DNA of 64,000 bases from Phytophthora hibernalis (GCA_012656075.1 JAAKBF010000049.1:434001-498000); one strand, 5' to 3'. Shown: positions 1 to 10,065, numbered from the stretch's first letter. A program made the numbers and translations. Notes: a model not told the origin generated them from the letters alone.

Positions 1-1
1 C

Positions 2-157
2 GCGGTCAGAGAGTTCAAGGTGAAGTGGGTCGGCCACGACGAGCCTACCTGGGACCCAGCATCGAACTTGTCGTGCGGCGGGTTGCTCTACGACTATTTG
101 CGGGCTCGACGAAGCGAGCGACGACTCCAAATGGTTCAGGTGGCCGACGAGGACTAG
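2..157 (+). CDS. Gypsy pol C-terminus with chromodomain (partial, enters from the left edge)
   Basis: The reading frame beginning at base 2 gives the chromodomain core FKVKWVGHDEPTWDPASNL, followed by a short basic tail and a stop at 155-157. The KWxG and TWDPxxNL signatures are those of chromodomains found at the C-terminus of chromovirus-type integrases, where they bind modified histones and steer integration. The same sequence closes the pol of copy 2 at 25442 on the minus strand. Other frames here are open by chance. Confidence 0.8.
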   Translation, partial: AVREFKVKWVGHDEPTWDPASNLSCGGLLYDYLRARRSERRLQMVQVADED

Positions 158-2227
158 CTCGAATCGCTACAGGAGGACTGAACTGCCTACGGGGTTGGTA
201 CAGCCCGGGAAGCAGACGAAAAATGATACTGTACCAGAATGGAAGTCACTGACCACTGAACGACCAAGGCTCCTGGGAGGCTCGATTTGTGACGGCGAAG
301 TGATGAGATCAACTGCCTGCGGGGATTATGCGGTCCGTAGCGTCAGATGAAGATGACTACCGCATTTTACTGCATATGTGTATATGATGTGAACGAACTC
401 GAAATGGATTTGGATTAAGTGGAACGGTAATGAACCACGGTGCTCGGACAACGTGAGATTAGCAAGAGGGATGAGCGACGAAGCACAACAGCGCAAGACC
501 GGGGTTTAGATGTCGGTGGAGGAAGCTAAATCAGCCAACACGTCCAGGTTCGACGTCTGGCCAGACACAGACCCGCCGGAGGATACTGAAGTAGCAGCAA
601 GGGCAGAGGAGTCCTCGGCTTGGCCTTCATCTTTACCTTCATCATCCGTTGGTCCTGGGGAACAGCAACCGAAGCCTGAGGAACCCACGGAGCCACGATC
701 GAACTTGGAGCCACGGTCGAGTCCACCATAATGACCGAAATCACCTCCGCCTCGGTCATGCCGCGAGGCACGAATAGCGGTACCGGAGAATTGCACGGCG
801 CGAAAGTAGTGACTGGATGGCGCGTCCACCCAACAGTTCCGCCATAGTTGACGAGCATCCAGAGTCGCGAGCTCGCCGATCCCATCCTCGGACGTCGGGG
901 CCCACTCAATCACCTCGAGCGAGTATTGGAGGTAACTGGGTTCCAACAAAAACTCGGTCGGGGCTTCACGAGGCTTGCCAGCACGCTCCACGCACCACTC
1001 CCAACAGCGGTGCACCATCTGTTGACGCAACCGATCCGCTCGGAGGTTCCGAGCCTCGTTGTACTCTGCCCATGCCGCTCGTAATGAGATGACCGAGGGG
1101 TCATCACCGAGCCTCTGAGCCATGCTCCGGAGGAAAGCTTCAACAGCCGAGACTTGGACCCAGTGGCGTCGTTCTCAGAATGCCAGACCGAGGTCTGCTT
1201 TCTCGGTTCGGTCGGTGGACACGCCCTGGAATTGACGCCACATCTTGACGAACCGAGCTAATCCTGTGGCACGCGTCGAAATTTTTGAGCCCGGAGGGTG
1301 GTGATCAATGGTGAAACAGCACGGGTTCTCTGACAACTTCCAGCGCCCTTGATGCCACGGGTGATTAGGATTAACCCAATCCGCCATGGCTTGGATCCCA
1401 GCCACTGAGCACGGGGACTCAACACCGCGAGCAATCGGTGGAGTCAGGCTGCTGTTGTGGATTGGACACCAAGCCTCTTGTGCACCTGGAGCTGTGAATC
1501 CGGGTAGCAAGCCATCAGGGCGAGGCGCGGTGACGGTGTCCCGGGCGCAGCAGGCACTGCCGACGCGAACGTACTTGGGTCGGTTCCAGGAACTGTGGAA
1601 AGCGTAGCCGTCACTTGGGTATGCGACCGTCGGAGACCCGACCGAGACCTCGATGTATGCCCTTGGGGGCAGTCGCTAGGGAGTTGAATCATCGGTGGGC
1701 CCTGCAATCGAGCCAGCAGGAGTTGATGGCACTACGATAGCAGGAACCGGAGTAGGCACCGCCACCGAGTTCACGGGCGTCGTGACCGAGGAGGTGGTCG
1801 GTACTCCACCCGACGATGGTGGAGACGCGGAGACCGGCTGCGGTACAGGAACAGCCGGCACGCTCGGTGGATTCGGAGTAAGCGGAGTCACGACCGAGAT
1901 CACACTGGTGGCGCCGGGGTCGCCGAAGTTTTGGGCGGAGCTGGAACAATAGGCGACCCCGAGGTCTGAGAGGACTCGGACGATGACGGGGAGCCGATGA
2001 TGAAGTCATCGGACGCCTCCAGAGTCTCCAGTTCCCTCTGGGATCGCAAAGTAGCCAATATCGACGCGCCGCGGGTGGGCCGACCATCACGACGAGCCGG
2101 CGAAGTGACAGCTGAGGAAAACGATTCATAAGCGAGGATCGCGTCCGTCCGAGGATCGGTATCTACCTCATCGCCCGACAAGTCAATGACTTCGGCCGGG
2201 TTCGAAGGCACCGAGGGTCCGGAGGCC

Positions 2228-2385
2228 GGTGGAGATCCAGGCGGAGGACTCGGTGGAGATCCAGGCGGAGGACTCGGTGGAGATCCAGGCGGAGGACTCG
2301 GTGGAGATCCAGGCGGAGAACTAGGTGGAGACCCAGGCGGAGGACTAGGTGGAGACCCAGGCGGAGGACTCGGTGGAGACCCTGC
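2228..2385 (+). repeat. 24-bp minisatellite (6 full units plus a partial) inside the antisense gene
   Basis: Units of 24 bases of the type GGTGGAGATCCAGGCGGAGG-ACTC run head to tail from 2228 to 2371, then a degenerate partial unit. On the minus strand each unit encodes the octapeptide SPPSPPPG. The corresponding tract in copy 3 has four units, one of them 23 bases long, so the array is unstable between copies. Confidence 0.85.
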
Positions 2386-2890
2386 AGGAGGCGATGGCGT
2401 AGGCGACTCCGGCGACGAACTGACCGAGGAGCTCGGTGGCGATCCCGCAGGAAGCCCAGACGCCTGGAGAGGTGATGGAGTACTGACCGAAGGTTTGGGC
2501 GCGTGTCCGCGAGCTGAGGCACCCAAACTCTTAGAGGGATGTCCTAGCCGGAAGAGTCGACTTTGGCGGGCCCGATGGAACGTGTGGAGGATGCGTCGGC
2601 GTCGCCTGCGGCGGCAGAGCTTGGGATGCTTGCTGCCGGAGACGCTTGCGCCGATTCCTTCGACGCTGGGATACCGACGGAATGAGCGGCAGGTCGTCCG
2701 AATCCTCGGAGACATCACCCGCAGCCGACGCTGCCTGCACGGAGGGTTTCGGCACCGGGTTCGAGGACTTAGGCTCTTGGTCACTGTCCTCCGAGCTCTC
2801 CGACCGACGACGCACTCCGACGGCGCTTCGAAGTGATGCTCGGAGGAGAGAGTCCGAGCAACTCCCAGTCGATATCGTCCGCCGTAATAC

Positions 2891-2953
2891 CTGAACGAGG
2901 GAAAGAAGAGCTTAGAAAGACCGTTGGGGCAAGAGGAGAAGAGCAGAGCTTAC
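2891..2953 (-). other. Probable intron 2 of the antisense gene (copy 1)
   Basis: On the minus strand it begins GTAAGC and ends in a pyrimidine-rich stretch plus TTCAG, 63 nt long. It joins a segment ending TLVIASA-like to GITADDIDW. Copy 3 has the same intron, also 63 nt (57790-57852), with a GTAAGT donor. Short introns with these ends are usual in oomycetes. Confidence 0.6.
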
Positions 2954-3629
2954 CAGCAGAAGCAAGCACCAACGTGTCAGCATCGAGCTCGTGGAGAGCG
3001 GCGTGGCGACGAAGAATAGAGTTCGCCCCTTCAAGCTCGCGACCTGAGCTTCGAGGGCTTGGACTTGTGGAGAAACGGCACCGACCGAGGCTTGGTCAGC
3101 GAGCCGAGCCTTGAGCTCCCCACCTCGTTATGAAGGTTGACGACGAGCTCGGCCTCACCCGGCGGAAGTTGGGCGGGAGCCACAGTGGCATTCAGGACCT
3201 CACCGAGGTCTGTGGCTTGCTCCATCCGACTGTCGAGCGACAAATCGACTCGCCGAGGACGCTGACGGTCCACACCAACCACGAGCTGACCCAATTGGAG
3301 GAGACGCTGCTCGACCAGATCAGAGATCGAAGGCTCGGTCGAAGCAACGGCAGTGGGAGTGACGCCGGAGGTGTCGGTCTGACACCCGACCGAGACAAGG
3401 CGAGTGTCTCGGGCGCCCAAGGGCCCGGAGACCGCCGCGGAGTACCGCGAAGCAGGTATGCCAGGACAGGCGAAGCTTCTGGGGATGACGGAGGCGTGCG
3501 AAGCGATGAACCTTCGGCCCCATCATCATCAGCCGGCGGAGGACCATCGGGACGTTGTGGAGTCGGTACCGAAGACTCGGCAGGGGCGGGAACGTCGACA
3601 GGAGCATCAGCAGGTTCCGGCGATTGTGC

Positions 3630-3707
3630 CTGTGATATCGAAGAAAGGTGGAACGAAGAGTTAGAAGGAGTGCAAGGTGTTGAGGTGATGAAGGTGGAGC
3701 AGCCTAC
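3630..3707 (-). other. Probable intron 1 of the antisense gene (copy 1)
   Basis: On the minus strand it begins GTAGGC, ends ATATCACAG, is pyrimidine-rich and contains a CTAAC branch-point-like motif about 30 bases from the 3' end. It is 78 nt, a multiple of three, so it also reads through; the odd residue composition of that read-through favours splicing. The same interval is kept in copy 3 (58884-58961). Confidence 0.5.
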
Positions 3708-3844
3708 CTCGTCGCCCGGAGTGATGGCACGAAGAGCGGCGGCGGTGGCGTCGTCGAGAAGACGCGACGGATGAGCCATGGTACGAAGATTGAAGCACCA
3801 GGACGCGCACTACTGATGGAAGCTTGCGTCGAGGCGGGGGCAGT

Positions 3845-4128
3845 TGTGGTGTTGGGTTTTGGAGGGCTCGGTCGCCAGTCGGCAAGGTTGCCCTTGCTGA
3901 AGGTAAGTGACCGGCATGCCCTGATTGGCGGATTACATTCCCCGCGCCACAGTGACCACGATAGTTTAGTGACAGAGGCCTCGGTCGGGTATAACAAATT
4001 CCCAGCCAAGAGTACGAACCCTCGTTTGTACCCATTTCAGTTTCGTACCCTCGGTCTTATAGAGCCGGGTACATGATCACACACGGGGATCGGTTCACAC
4101 TGGATATTTGTATTTAGATATAGGTCTA
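3845..4128 (+). repeat. 3' LTR of element B copy 1, truncated by a transposon
   Basis: The LTR begins with TGTGGTGTTGG, the inverted match of the CCAACACGACA end seen in the full LTRs (34520-35365, 59099-60683). It is preceded by a G-rich polypurine-like tract at 3831-3844. Only about a third of the LTR is present before the TA at 4127-4128, where the pogo-like element starts. Confidence 0.75.
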
Positions 4129-4850
4129 ACTTAATTTGCCACTTTAGTGCGCGATGCCAGTTGTTTGCATGGTCCCCAATTTTAACCAATCATCTCTCTT
4201 TAATTTCATTTGCTGTATTTGGATTGGATGTGCTGGTCAAAACCAGTTTAGTGCTTACTTGTTGCTTCCAAAACCGATTTGAGCAGCCTGTATCATTTTA
4301 GAGAGGTATTCAATTTGTGGCTCAGAGCCACTCAGTGCACGGAAGACCATGGAGGAAGGTGAAGACTGCGCCCCAAAAGCAACACGATGCGGCGTGGGGA
4401 ACATACATGCCCGACGATCTGCTGGCAGCGCTAGATCGCATTAGCAGAGGCGAGAAGTATGTGCCGGAAGCCCCTGACAACTGGCTGGTACCGTCGTTTC
4501 CTAGGGCGACACCCTATCCTGACCTCACGTATCGCTCAGCAGATCTCCCGTGTTTGGTTATTTACCGGTAAAATCGATTAGTTTTGTGTTATCGATTTAG
4601 ATGGGTTATTTGATTTTAGGTGAAGTATCGGCACGCACGGAAAATGGCATGCTGGTGGTAGCACTTCCGCCAAATGCAACGCATTTGTACCAGCCGTTGG
4701 ACGTTGCCGTGTTCAAGCCTTTCAAGACGATGGAGAAGATGGCATTACACCTCTCAAGCTCGAGTTGTACGGTCTCAAAGACTGAAGCCATCGGTATCGC
4801 TTGCAAAGCATATCGTGTTGCGCTAATAACGCGACCTACCAACGCGACCT
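4129..4850 (+). mobile_element. pogo-like DNA transposon inserted in the LTR, right part lost
   Basis: The left end, ACTTAATTTGCCACTTTAGT, sits directly after a TA in the LTR. The same end, with its inverted partner and a TA duplication, is complete at 59383-60114. This copy carries extra internal sequence absent from that one: a DDE transposase C-terminus (about 4600-4840). The right terminal repeat is missing because LINE sequence takes over near 4850. A short direct duplication (GCGACCTACCA twice, about 4832-4855) lies at that junction. Confidence 0.65.
4317..4840 (+). pseudogene. pogo-like transposase remnant (psq-type HTH, then DDE C-terminus)
   Basis: The frame from 4317 gives a helix-turn-helix-like stretch (LLAALDRISRGEKYVPEAPD), resembling the psq-type DNA-binding domain of pogo transposases. 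After a break near 4571, the frame from 4601 gives LPPNATHLYQPLDVAVFKPF, the hallmark block around the last catalytic Asp of DDE_1 (pogo/Tigger/jerky) transposases. The middle of the catalytic domain, with the first two Asp residues, is missing, so it cannot be active. The second frame then runs into LINE sequence without a stop. Confidence 0.7.
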
Positions 4851-4954
4851 ACCAGCGCCGTGAGCGGATTAAGCAGAAATGGAGTACTCAACATGCAGCT
4901 ATAGCAGCAGCGTTAGACGCTCTCCAGTGGGAGCGGATTCATAGGCTGGAAGGG

Positions 4955-5400
4955 GTTCCGGCGTATCAAGTGCAGAATGTCTGCAAGCTAAAATGGGGAC
5001 GGTTGCGTTTATGGGTCAGTAAGAATCAGGGTTTTAAGTGTGCAGCGACATCATGCGCAGGAATTTCGAAGCAAGGAGTGGCACACCTGGTGTGGGAATG
5101 CCCTGAAGTAGAACATTTCTGGAGTGTCTTGGTGGAAATATGGAGATTGAACAGCGACAACGACGGGGATTTCAACAGATGATCCAATGCAGAATTGCAG
5201 AGATCTTCGGAATGAAGCTAGATAGGATGCCCAATTGGGCGATTGAATGGGGTGCTAGCCAAACAGAAGACATGTGGGAGGCGCTAACTGACGTGATTCA
5301 TGAGGTGTGGGTGCACACACAATCACTGCTATTTGGCGATGGAACGTCAATAGGGTACATGAGAGTGACACAACTCGGTCAACGATGAAGGAAGCGATGA
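4955..5400 (+). pseudogene. LINE reverse-transcriptase zinc-binding tail (zf-RVT-like)
   Basis: The translation shows LKWGRLRLWVSKNQGFKCAA, then an AHLVWECPEVEHFWSVLVEI block. This Cys-x-Cys/His with 'HLVWECP...FW' pattern is typical of the zf-RVT domain after the RT of many LINEs. The frame breaks near 5150 and continues in another frame (IAEIFGMKLDRMPNWAIEWG). It is fused in frame at its 5' side to the pogo-like DDE tail, a junction made by insertion, not a designed fusion. Confidence 0.6.
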
Positions 5401-6038
5401 TTAGCTTGCGTACAGGTCTGGTAGAGCTGGGGAGAAGGCATCTCATGATGCAATACCTGCTTACGGCAGACACAGCACATCGAATCAAGGCTTATATCTT
5501 CTTGCTCGAGATCTGGAGCCATGACGCTGAAGTAGGGACATACTATCGATGCGGAGGAGGACCTGGAATACTTAGGGTTGGATTATTTGATGGTGGGTCC
5601 AGGGGTAACCCCGGACTCGGAGGAAGTGGCAGCACCATGGTCAGACTGGAACACGGTGAACAGTTCGTCGGATTCGAAAGTACGGTGGAATGGGTTGCGG
5701 CGACAGCTCTGGGAGCCAAGCTCACCACTAATAAGGTGGCGGAATTTGTGGGCATTCAGAGGCTTTTAGCACGCGCGGTGCACATGAGCTGGAAAAATGT
5801 ACATGTGGTCGGTGACAGTTCACTGATGATAAGCTGGATGCGTGATAAGCGTAAACCCAAATCAAAGAAAATGAAGCACTGGTACCGCATTGTTCGGCGG
5901 TTGGCGGACATATGTGAAGTAGCAACATGGACTCATCATTACAGAGTCAACAACAAGACTGCGGATTGGAAAGAAAACTATGCCATGGACAGGCAGCAGA
6001 GTGTAGAGATTACGGAGACGGACGGGGTGTACGCATGA
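5307..6038 (+). pseudogene. LINE RNase H domain
   Basis: The open frame contains RVGLFDGGSRGNPGLGGSGS (first catalytic Asp), TTNKVAEFVGIQRLLARA (catalytic Glu) and VHVVGDSSLMISWMRD (second Asp), then NNKTADWKEN (final Asp). This is the D-E-D-D set of type I RNase H. In LINEs it removes RNA from the RNA:DNA hybrid. The catalytic residues all look present, but the upstream RT is missing, so the domain is only a relic. Confidence 0.75.
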
Positions 6039-6440
6039 GTTGTACGCTGGGGCATCCGGACGACACGATAGCGATATCCGCCATTGGTGGGAGTCGACTG
6101 GGAGTGGATGGATAGCAGACGAGAGACGGCACGTGTAGGAAGGCTAAGAAGCGAGGAAAGGACGGATAGGAGGCTGGAAGTAGGGTAGGACGTGACGGGA
6201 AGGAATATAGCCGGTCATGGATGGTTATTAGAGTTCGGCTACGGCATGTAACACAATAATCCGTAAAATACAACAACAAAAAGCACAAAAACCTCTGCAA
6301 TCTCATTAATAAGTCGTATAATATCGCCAAATCCTGCCAGAACTAATTCTAGAAAACCGGACCTAACGTGTTCAACTTGATTAAAGTATGGAAAGTTTAA
6401 TATTGAACTGGCGAAAGGGTTAACCCAAATAAACACCAAC

Positions 6441-7598
6441 ATGGCACCAGAGCCTACAGGCAAGTGGGTCTTCCCAGAGCTGCGCCCCGTGATCCTGCAA
6501 GCGCGTCAGGTACCCAGCGGCGACGCCGAGAAGGAGAACGCTTCGTCGCTCGTGTTCCGCAGCCCCAGCTTCCTGGAGTCGCAAGTCCCGTGGCGCGTGG
6601 AGCAGCAGCTGCGACGCACCACTTGCGCCTTCGTGGAGCACTTGGCGCAGCTGCTGGAGATGCCCGAGGCGCCCAGTGTGGCCGCCCAGTTGTTCGTACA
6701 GAGGTTCTACATGATGCACTCATTCGCGACCCACGACCGCTTCCTGGTAGCCACAGCAGCTTTGTTCCTGGCTGGCAAGACGGAGGAATTCCCAGTTAAA
6801 GTCCGTTACGTGACCGAGTGCTCCATGTACCTACTGTTGTGTCAAGAACAGGCCCAAGAGAAGCTCTGACAAAACACAAGGCCCATGCTGCGAGGAATGG
6901 AGCTGCTGCTTCCACCAATCGCCGCTCGCCGTCATCTGCTGCGCCACTTAAGAAGCAGAAGCTGGACGCCAAGGGAAGCCCGTGGAGATGAGTTCGACCC
7001 TGGGTAACGACAAGGAGGCAGCTAATTCCAGACACATTGAGTGGCTCAATGCACTGTTGGATGTAGTGGAAGTTGGAGAGGTGGAGGCCAATACCACTAA
7101 AGTGTTGCTCCTGGAGAGGATCCTGCTGCTCACGCTGTCGTTTGAGATCGGATCGCCCCAGCCTTTTGCCTACGTGGCGCCACACATGGAGCGAGTGTTC
7201 GCGCTAGAAGCTATGCACCCTGATATCTCGTACGAGAATATTCGCCAGATCACGTTCATGCTGGTAGCGGACGCCGTGAAGACTGGCCTGTGTCTGGCTT
7301 TTGACTGCATTGCACTCGCTGCGGGAGCGGTGTATTTGGCCTGCTTGTATCACCACCAAGTGGGGCCGAATGTGGCGACAGAGACCAACGAGCCGTGGTG
7401 GACCGTGCTGCAGCTTCCGGAAAAGAGCTCGAACAAGTAGCACGGTGCTACTTGTGGATGTACGAGGACGAGAATGGAGAGAAGGACCAAGGACTTGGCC
7501 CCAATTTCTTGGATCTGTGGACACGATACCGACCGGATGATAACCGACCCGACCTTGCGTTTATCAAGGACCTCGATGCAGGTCTGCAGACGCCATAA
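6441..7598 (+). pseudogene. Cyclin (K/T/L-like, transcription-type) with frame breaks
   Basis: Starts MAPEPTGKWVFPELRPVIL. The first cyclin box holds the diagnostic FLVATAALFLAGKTEEFPVK (about residues 96-115). The chain then changes frame near 6862, passes a Lys/Ala/Ser linker, changes again near 6985 and continues with the second fold (LLLERILLLTLSFEIGSPQP ... AAGAVYLACLYHHQ). It changes once more at an A run near 7419 and ends at 7598. Cyclins of the K/T/L group activate CDK9/12-type kinases on RNA polymerase II (family knowledge). The neighbouring p24 gene converges, 71 bases away. The breaks may be assembly indels, since each new frame continues the expected protein. Confidence 0.7.
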
Positions 7599-7669
7599 CT
7601 GAAGATGTCTATTAAACGTGCACTCCAGATGAGTCTCACTGTGGCATGATCTGCACTTCAATTTCTCGC

Positions 7670-8574
7670 TTAGACCCAGGACCGAGCCTTGCGCGGACTG
7701 TCCAGCAAGCTCTTGATATAGTACACCTGGAAAAAGCAAACCACGAGGTAGACGACGCACTCTAGCGCTCCGTAGAACACGACGTGCTTGTTCATGTCCT
7801 CCTCCACTGCACATCAACCACCATCAGCACCAACTCCACAACCAACCAGCCTGTCAACGTACCCTTCATATGTCGGTCTGTCCGGATCAGTTGCAGTCTC
7901 TGCTCCGACTCCAGTTCACCGAGACGCACATCCAAGTGCGAAACATACTTGGCCAGCACACTCACATGTTCTACAGCCAACAACCACATCATCAACAAAA
8001 AACCCATCAACCTTCTAAAAACCACGTCACCTTTTTCAACGGGATGTTGCGACTGCAACGTGTTGGTCACGTGCGTCACGAGTTTCCCGTCGGAGTCTGG
8101 ATTGATAAAGCACAGTTCATACACTCCAGCCTGTCTGCAACATATCACCCATCAGCACCTTGTCCTTAATAAAACCCAACACAACAAAATCTCACTTGGG
8201 TGACACAAGGTACTGTCCTTCAGCATCCCCAGTCTTCGGTAGACCGTGACACCCTCTGGGTTTTTCACCTCCAGGTCAATGTGTGAGTCCGCAGAGCTCA
8301 CCACATACGCCCCACCCACATCGTCTCCTTGGAACTTGGCGTCCTGGTAGTAACATTCACGACTCTGACTCGCCACGAAGAAGGTTAAGCCCTCGGATGG
8401 GTCGAAATCGAAGCTCTCCACTGATCTTCCCTTAACAACATACTGCGCGTCACCCACACGCGGCTTGTCATCGTACGGGTCGAACTGTGAGTCCTCCGCC
8501 ACCGCCTCTGGGTCCAACGCTGCGAAGTCGCCCTGCGCCAAGATCCCAGGCAACAACAGCAGCAACAGCTTCAT
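7670..8574 (-). pseudogene. p24/emp24 (TMED) cargo-receptor protein with frame breaks
   Basis: The start at 8574 opens a clean signal peptide (MKLLLLLLPGILAQG). A GOLD domain follows, with the conserved cysteine pair represented by SRECYYQD and VYELCFINPDSDG. A coiled-coil follows (LAKYVSHLDVRLGELESEQR), then a membrane segment (VVFYGALECVVYLVVCFFQV) and a short basic cytosolic tail ending at 7670. p24 proteins cycle between ER and Golgi in COPI/COPII vesicles and select cargo. A probable intron lies at about 8213-8135, with frame slips after it and near 7795. All domains are there in the right order, so the gene may be intact in reality. Confidence 0.75.
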
Positions 8575-8713
8575 CTTGGCAATAGTACCACTACCAGCGG
8601 TACACCAGCGACGACTACCCAGTAGTCGTATTCTGACTACCGTTTATAGACCTATTCAGACTACCAGGTAGTCAATATTCTTGTGGCCATAGTCGCATAT
8701 CTACTATCAAATA
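8575..8713. promoter_or_regulatory. 139-bp bidirectional promoter region between p24 and TIM50
   Basis: The two start codons diverge from this gap, so it must hold both promoters. It contains repeated CTAC/GTAG inverted motifs: CGACTACCCAGTAGTCG (about 8609-8625) and GACTACCAGGTAGTC (about 8658-8672). Similar palindromes occur upstream of other genes in the island. I see no TATA box. Confidence 0.45.
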
Positions 8714-9863
8714 TGATGCAGAGGGTGCTGCGCAACGCTCGGCGCGTGGGCGCGCGTCGCTTCACAGTCGCGGCGGAGGCGCCCACTGCTCTGTCAAGGT
8801 GGGGCGTGACGTGCCGCTGAAAATTGTGCCGCGCGCGGAGCGTCGGACAGCGCGCAAAGCCGCGAAGCACTCGACCGACGCTGCTGAGCACACGGTCGTG
8901 CGCACGTCGTCGCTGCCTGCGCGCATCTCGTTCGCGCTACTGGCCGGCAGCATCTCTGGCTCCGTGGTGTGGCACTTTGTGCTGGACGAGGGCGTGAAGA
9001 AACAGATCACGGACTCGCTGGGCGCCACGTTCCTGGGCGACGTGTACGCGTTCCTGGCCAAGAAGGTGGAGGAGACGGTCAAGCCCTTCACGGACCCGTC
9101 GAGACTCAAGCTGCTGCCGGACTGGCCCATCCCCCAAGTGCCTGCGGACACGCCTCCTGTGCCGGTGTTGGTGCTGGACCTGGAAGACACGCTCGTGCAC
9201 TCCGAGTGGAGCGTACGTTACTGTAGCTTAGTGAGGTTGATGGGGTACTGATGGTTTTATTTTTTGTAGAGGAAGCACGGCTGGCGTCATGCCAAGCGAC
9301 CTGGGGTGGACGAGTTTTTGGAGACGCTGTGCCAGTACTACGAGATCGTGATCTTCTCGCAGAACTACGGCGCCGAGGAGATCGTGCAGAAGCTGGACCC
9401 GAAGCAGTGCGCTGCACGTGCTATCGCGTGACGCCACGCGGTATCTCAACGGCGCCCATGTGAAAGACCTGGGAAACCTGAACCGTGACCTGCGGCAGGT
9501 GGTGATTCTGGACGACGATCCGGCGGCGTATCAGCTGCAGCCAGAGAACGCCATTCCAGTGAGGCCTTTCACAAATGGACGCGACCGAGACGACCACGAA
9601 CTCAAGGACCTGATTCCGTTCCTCAAGGCGCTGGCCTCGGGCGCGTTCCTGACTTCCGTCAAGTAATTGGCGAATTCCGTGATGACGATGGTGTCATTCG
9701 CGACCTTGCTACCAAGTACGGCGCCCGCGTGCACCAGATCGAGATGCAGAAGCAGCAGCAGAAGAAGAAGGGTTTTGGAGGCTTTGTGCGCGGACGGATG
9801 TCGCACCACCCTGCGCCGCCCACTGGAGGAGTTGCTACTAGCGGGTTTGGCCCGCACATTTGA
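8714..9863 (+). pseudogene. TIM50: TIM50 (mitochondrial import receptor, NLI/FCP1-like domain), one intron, frame breaks
   Basis: The N-terminus (MMQRVLRNARRVGARRFTVA) is an Arg-rich amphipathic mitochondrial presequence. A membrane helix follows (ISFALLAGSISGSVVWHFVL), then the FCP1-like domain in the intermembrane space: VLVLDLEDTLVHSEW, with the phosphatase DxDxT weakened as in other TIM50s, then KHGWRHAKRPGVDEFLETL, YYEIVIFSQNY, KDLGNLNRDL and VVILDDDP. TIM50 hands presequence proteins to the TIM23 channel. A 57-nt GT..AG intron (9213-9269) joins HSEWS to RKHGW in phase. Frame slips occur near 8797, 9412 and 9660; the chain ends PHI-stop at 9863. Conserved blocks resume after every slip. 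Confidence 0.8.
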
Positions 9864-10043
9864 GCGACGCACTCGGTGGATTCTACTCAAGGACAGATAC
9901 GGTAGATAACTGCTCCGGGAACGAAACCAATTTACGTCTCTATCGATGCATCGAGGCTCTTTGCATGATGTCGAATGATGGCGTACGTAGTCCATAATAT
10001 TGGACCCTGAATCTTGCTAGTGACGACTTGGTCATGGTGCATG

Positions 10044-10065
10044 TACCGGTACCGGTACCGGTACC
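10044..10065. repeat. TACCGG tandem repeat, self-complementary
   Basis: Four TACCGG units in a row, ending TACC, form a perfect palindrome about 90 bases upstream of the next start codon (10154). The rest of 9864-10153 shows nothing else I can name. Confidence 0.6.

Larger units (their letters stand above)
506..3779 (-). pseudogene. Antisense gene of Gypsy element B, copy 1: proline-rich, coiled-coil, charged protein of unknown function
   Basis: This gene lies opposite to pol, between pol and the 3' LTR, and starts 66 bases from the LTR. I chose the ATG at 3779 because the same start and first residues (MAHPSRLLDDATAAALRAIT) occur in copy 3. In order it shows: a short N-terminus; a probable intron (3707-3630); a Pro/Ser/acidic stretch; a helical region; a second probable intron (2953-2891); an acidic Ser/Asp stretch followed by a basic block (QRRRNRRKRLRQQ); a tandem SPPSPPPG tract; another Ser/Pro region; a Trp-rich region (RCWEWCVERAGKP, ARQLWRNCWVDAP); and an acidic C-terminus. 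Several frame breaks interrupt it. I do not recognise a known family. The basic block could be a nuclear or nucleic-acid-binding signal (inference). Confidence 0.6.
1..4128 (+). mobile_element. Gypsy element B, copy 1 (3' part: pol end, antisense gene, start of 3' LTR)
   Basis: Reading on the plus strand, the last codons of a chromodomain-bearing Gypsy pol (2-157) are followed by about 350 bases of spacer, a long antisense gene (3779 down to about 506), a G-rich polypurine-like stretch (3831-3844) and an LTR that starts TGTGGTGTTGG at 3845. The LTR is cut at 4128 by a pogo-like transposon. Bases 1 to about 890 recur in inverted orientation at about 24709-25598, and about 1308-4600 recurs directly at 56303-59847, so three copies of this family lie in the window. 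The 5' part of this copy lies outside the window. Confidence 0.8.
4850..6240 (+). mobile_element. 5'-truncated LINE (non-LTR retrotransposon) tail
   Basis: A zinc-binding reverse-transcriptase tail (about 4960-5130) is followed by an RNase H domain (about 5560-6038), the order at the 3' end of RNase H-bearing LINE clades. The endonuclease and RT core are absent, as expected of a 5'-truncated copy. The 3' untranslated part runs to about 6240, where the sequence becomes A-rich. I could not define target-site duplications. Confidence 0.65.

Noticed and set aside
25..252. Arg-rich open frame at the window start
   Set aside because: The true frame is the chromodomain end (2-157); this frame is an overlap that recurs only because the DNA is repeated.
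2228..2385. CRISPR-like array
   Set aside because: Units are contiguous with no spacers and are coding repeats in a eukaryotic retroelement.
2186..2836. Plus-strand Gly-rich open frame over the minisatellite
   Set aside because: It is the complement of the SPPSPPPG coding tract; composition follows the repeat, and the minus strand carries the conserved order.
8797..9660. Explaining all TIM50 frame changes as extra introns
   Set aside because: Only 9213-9269 has proper splice ends; at the other points the protein continues without any gap, so indels fit better.
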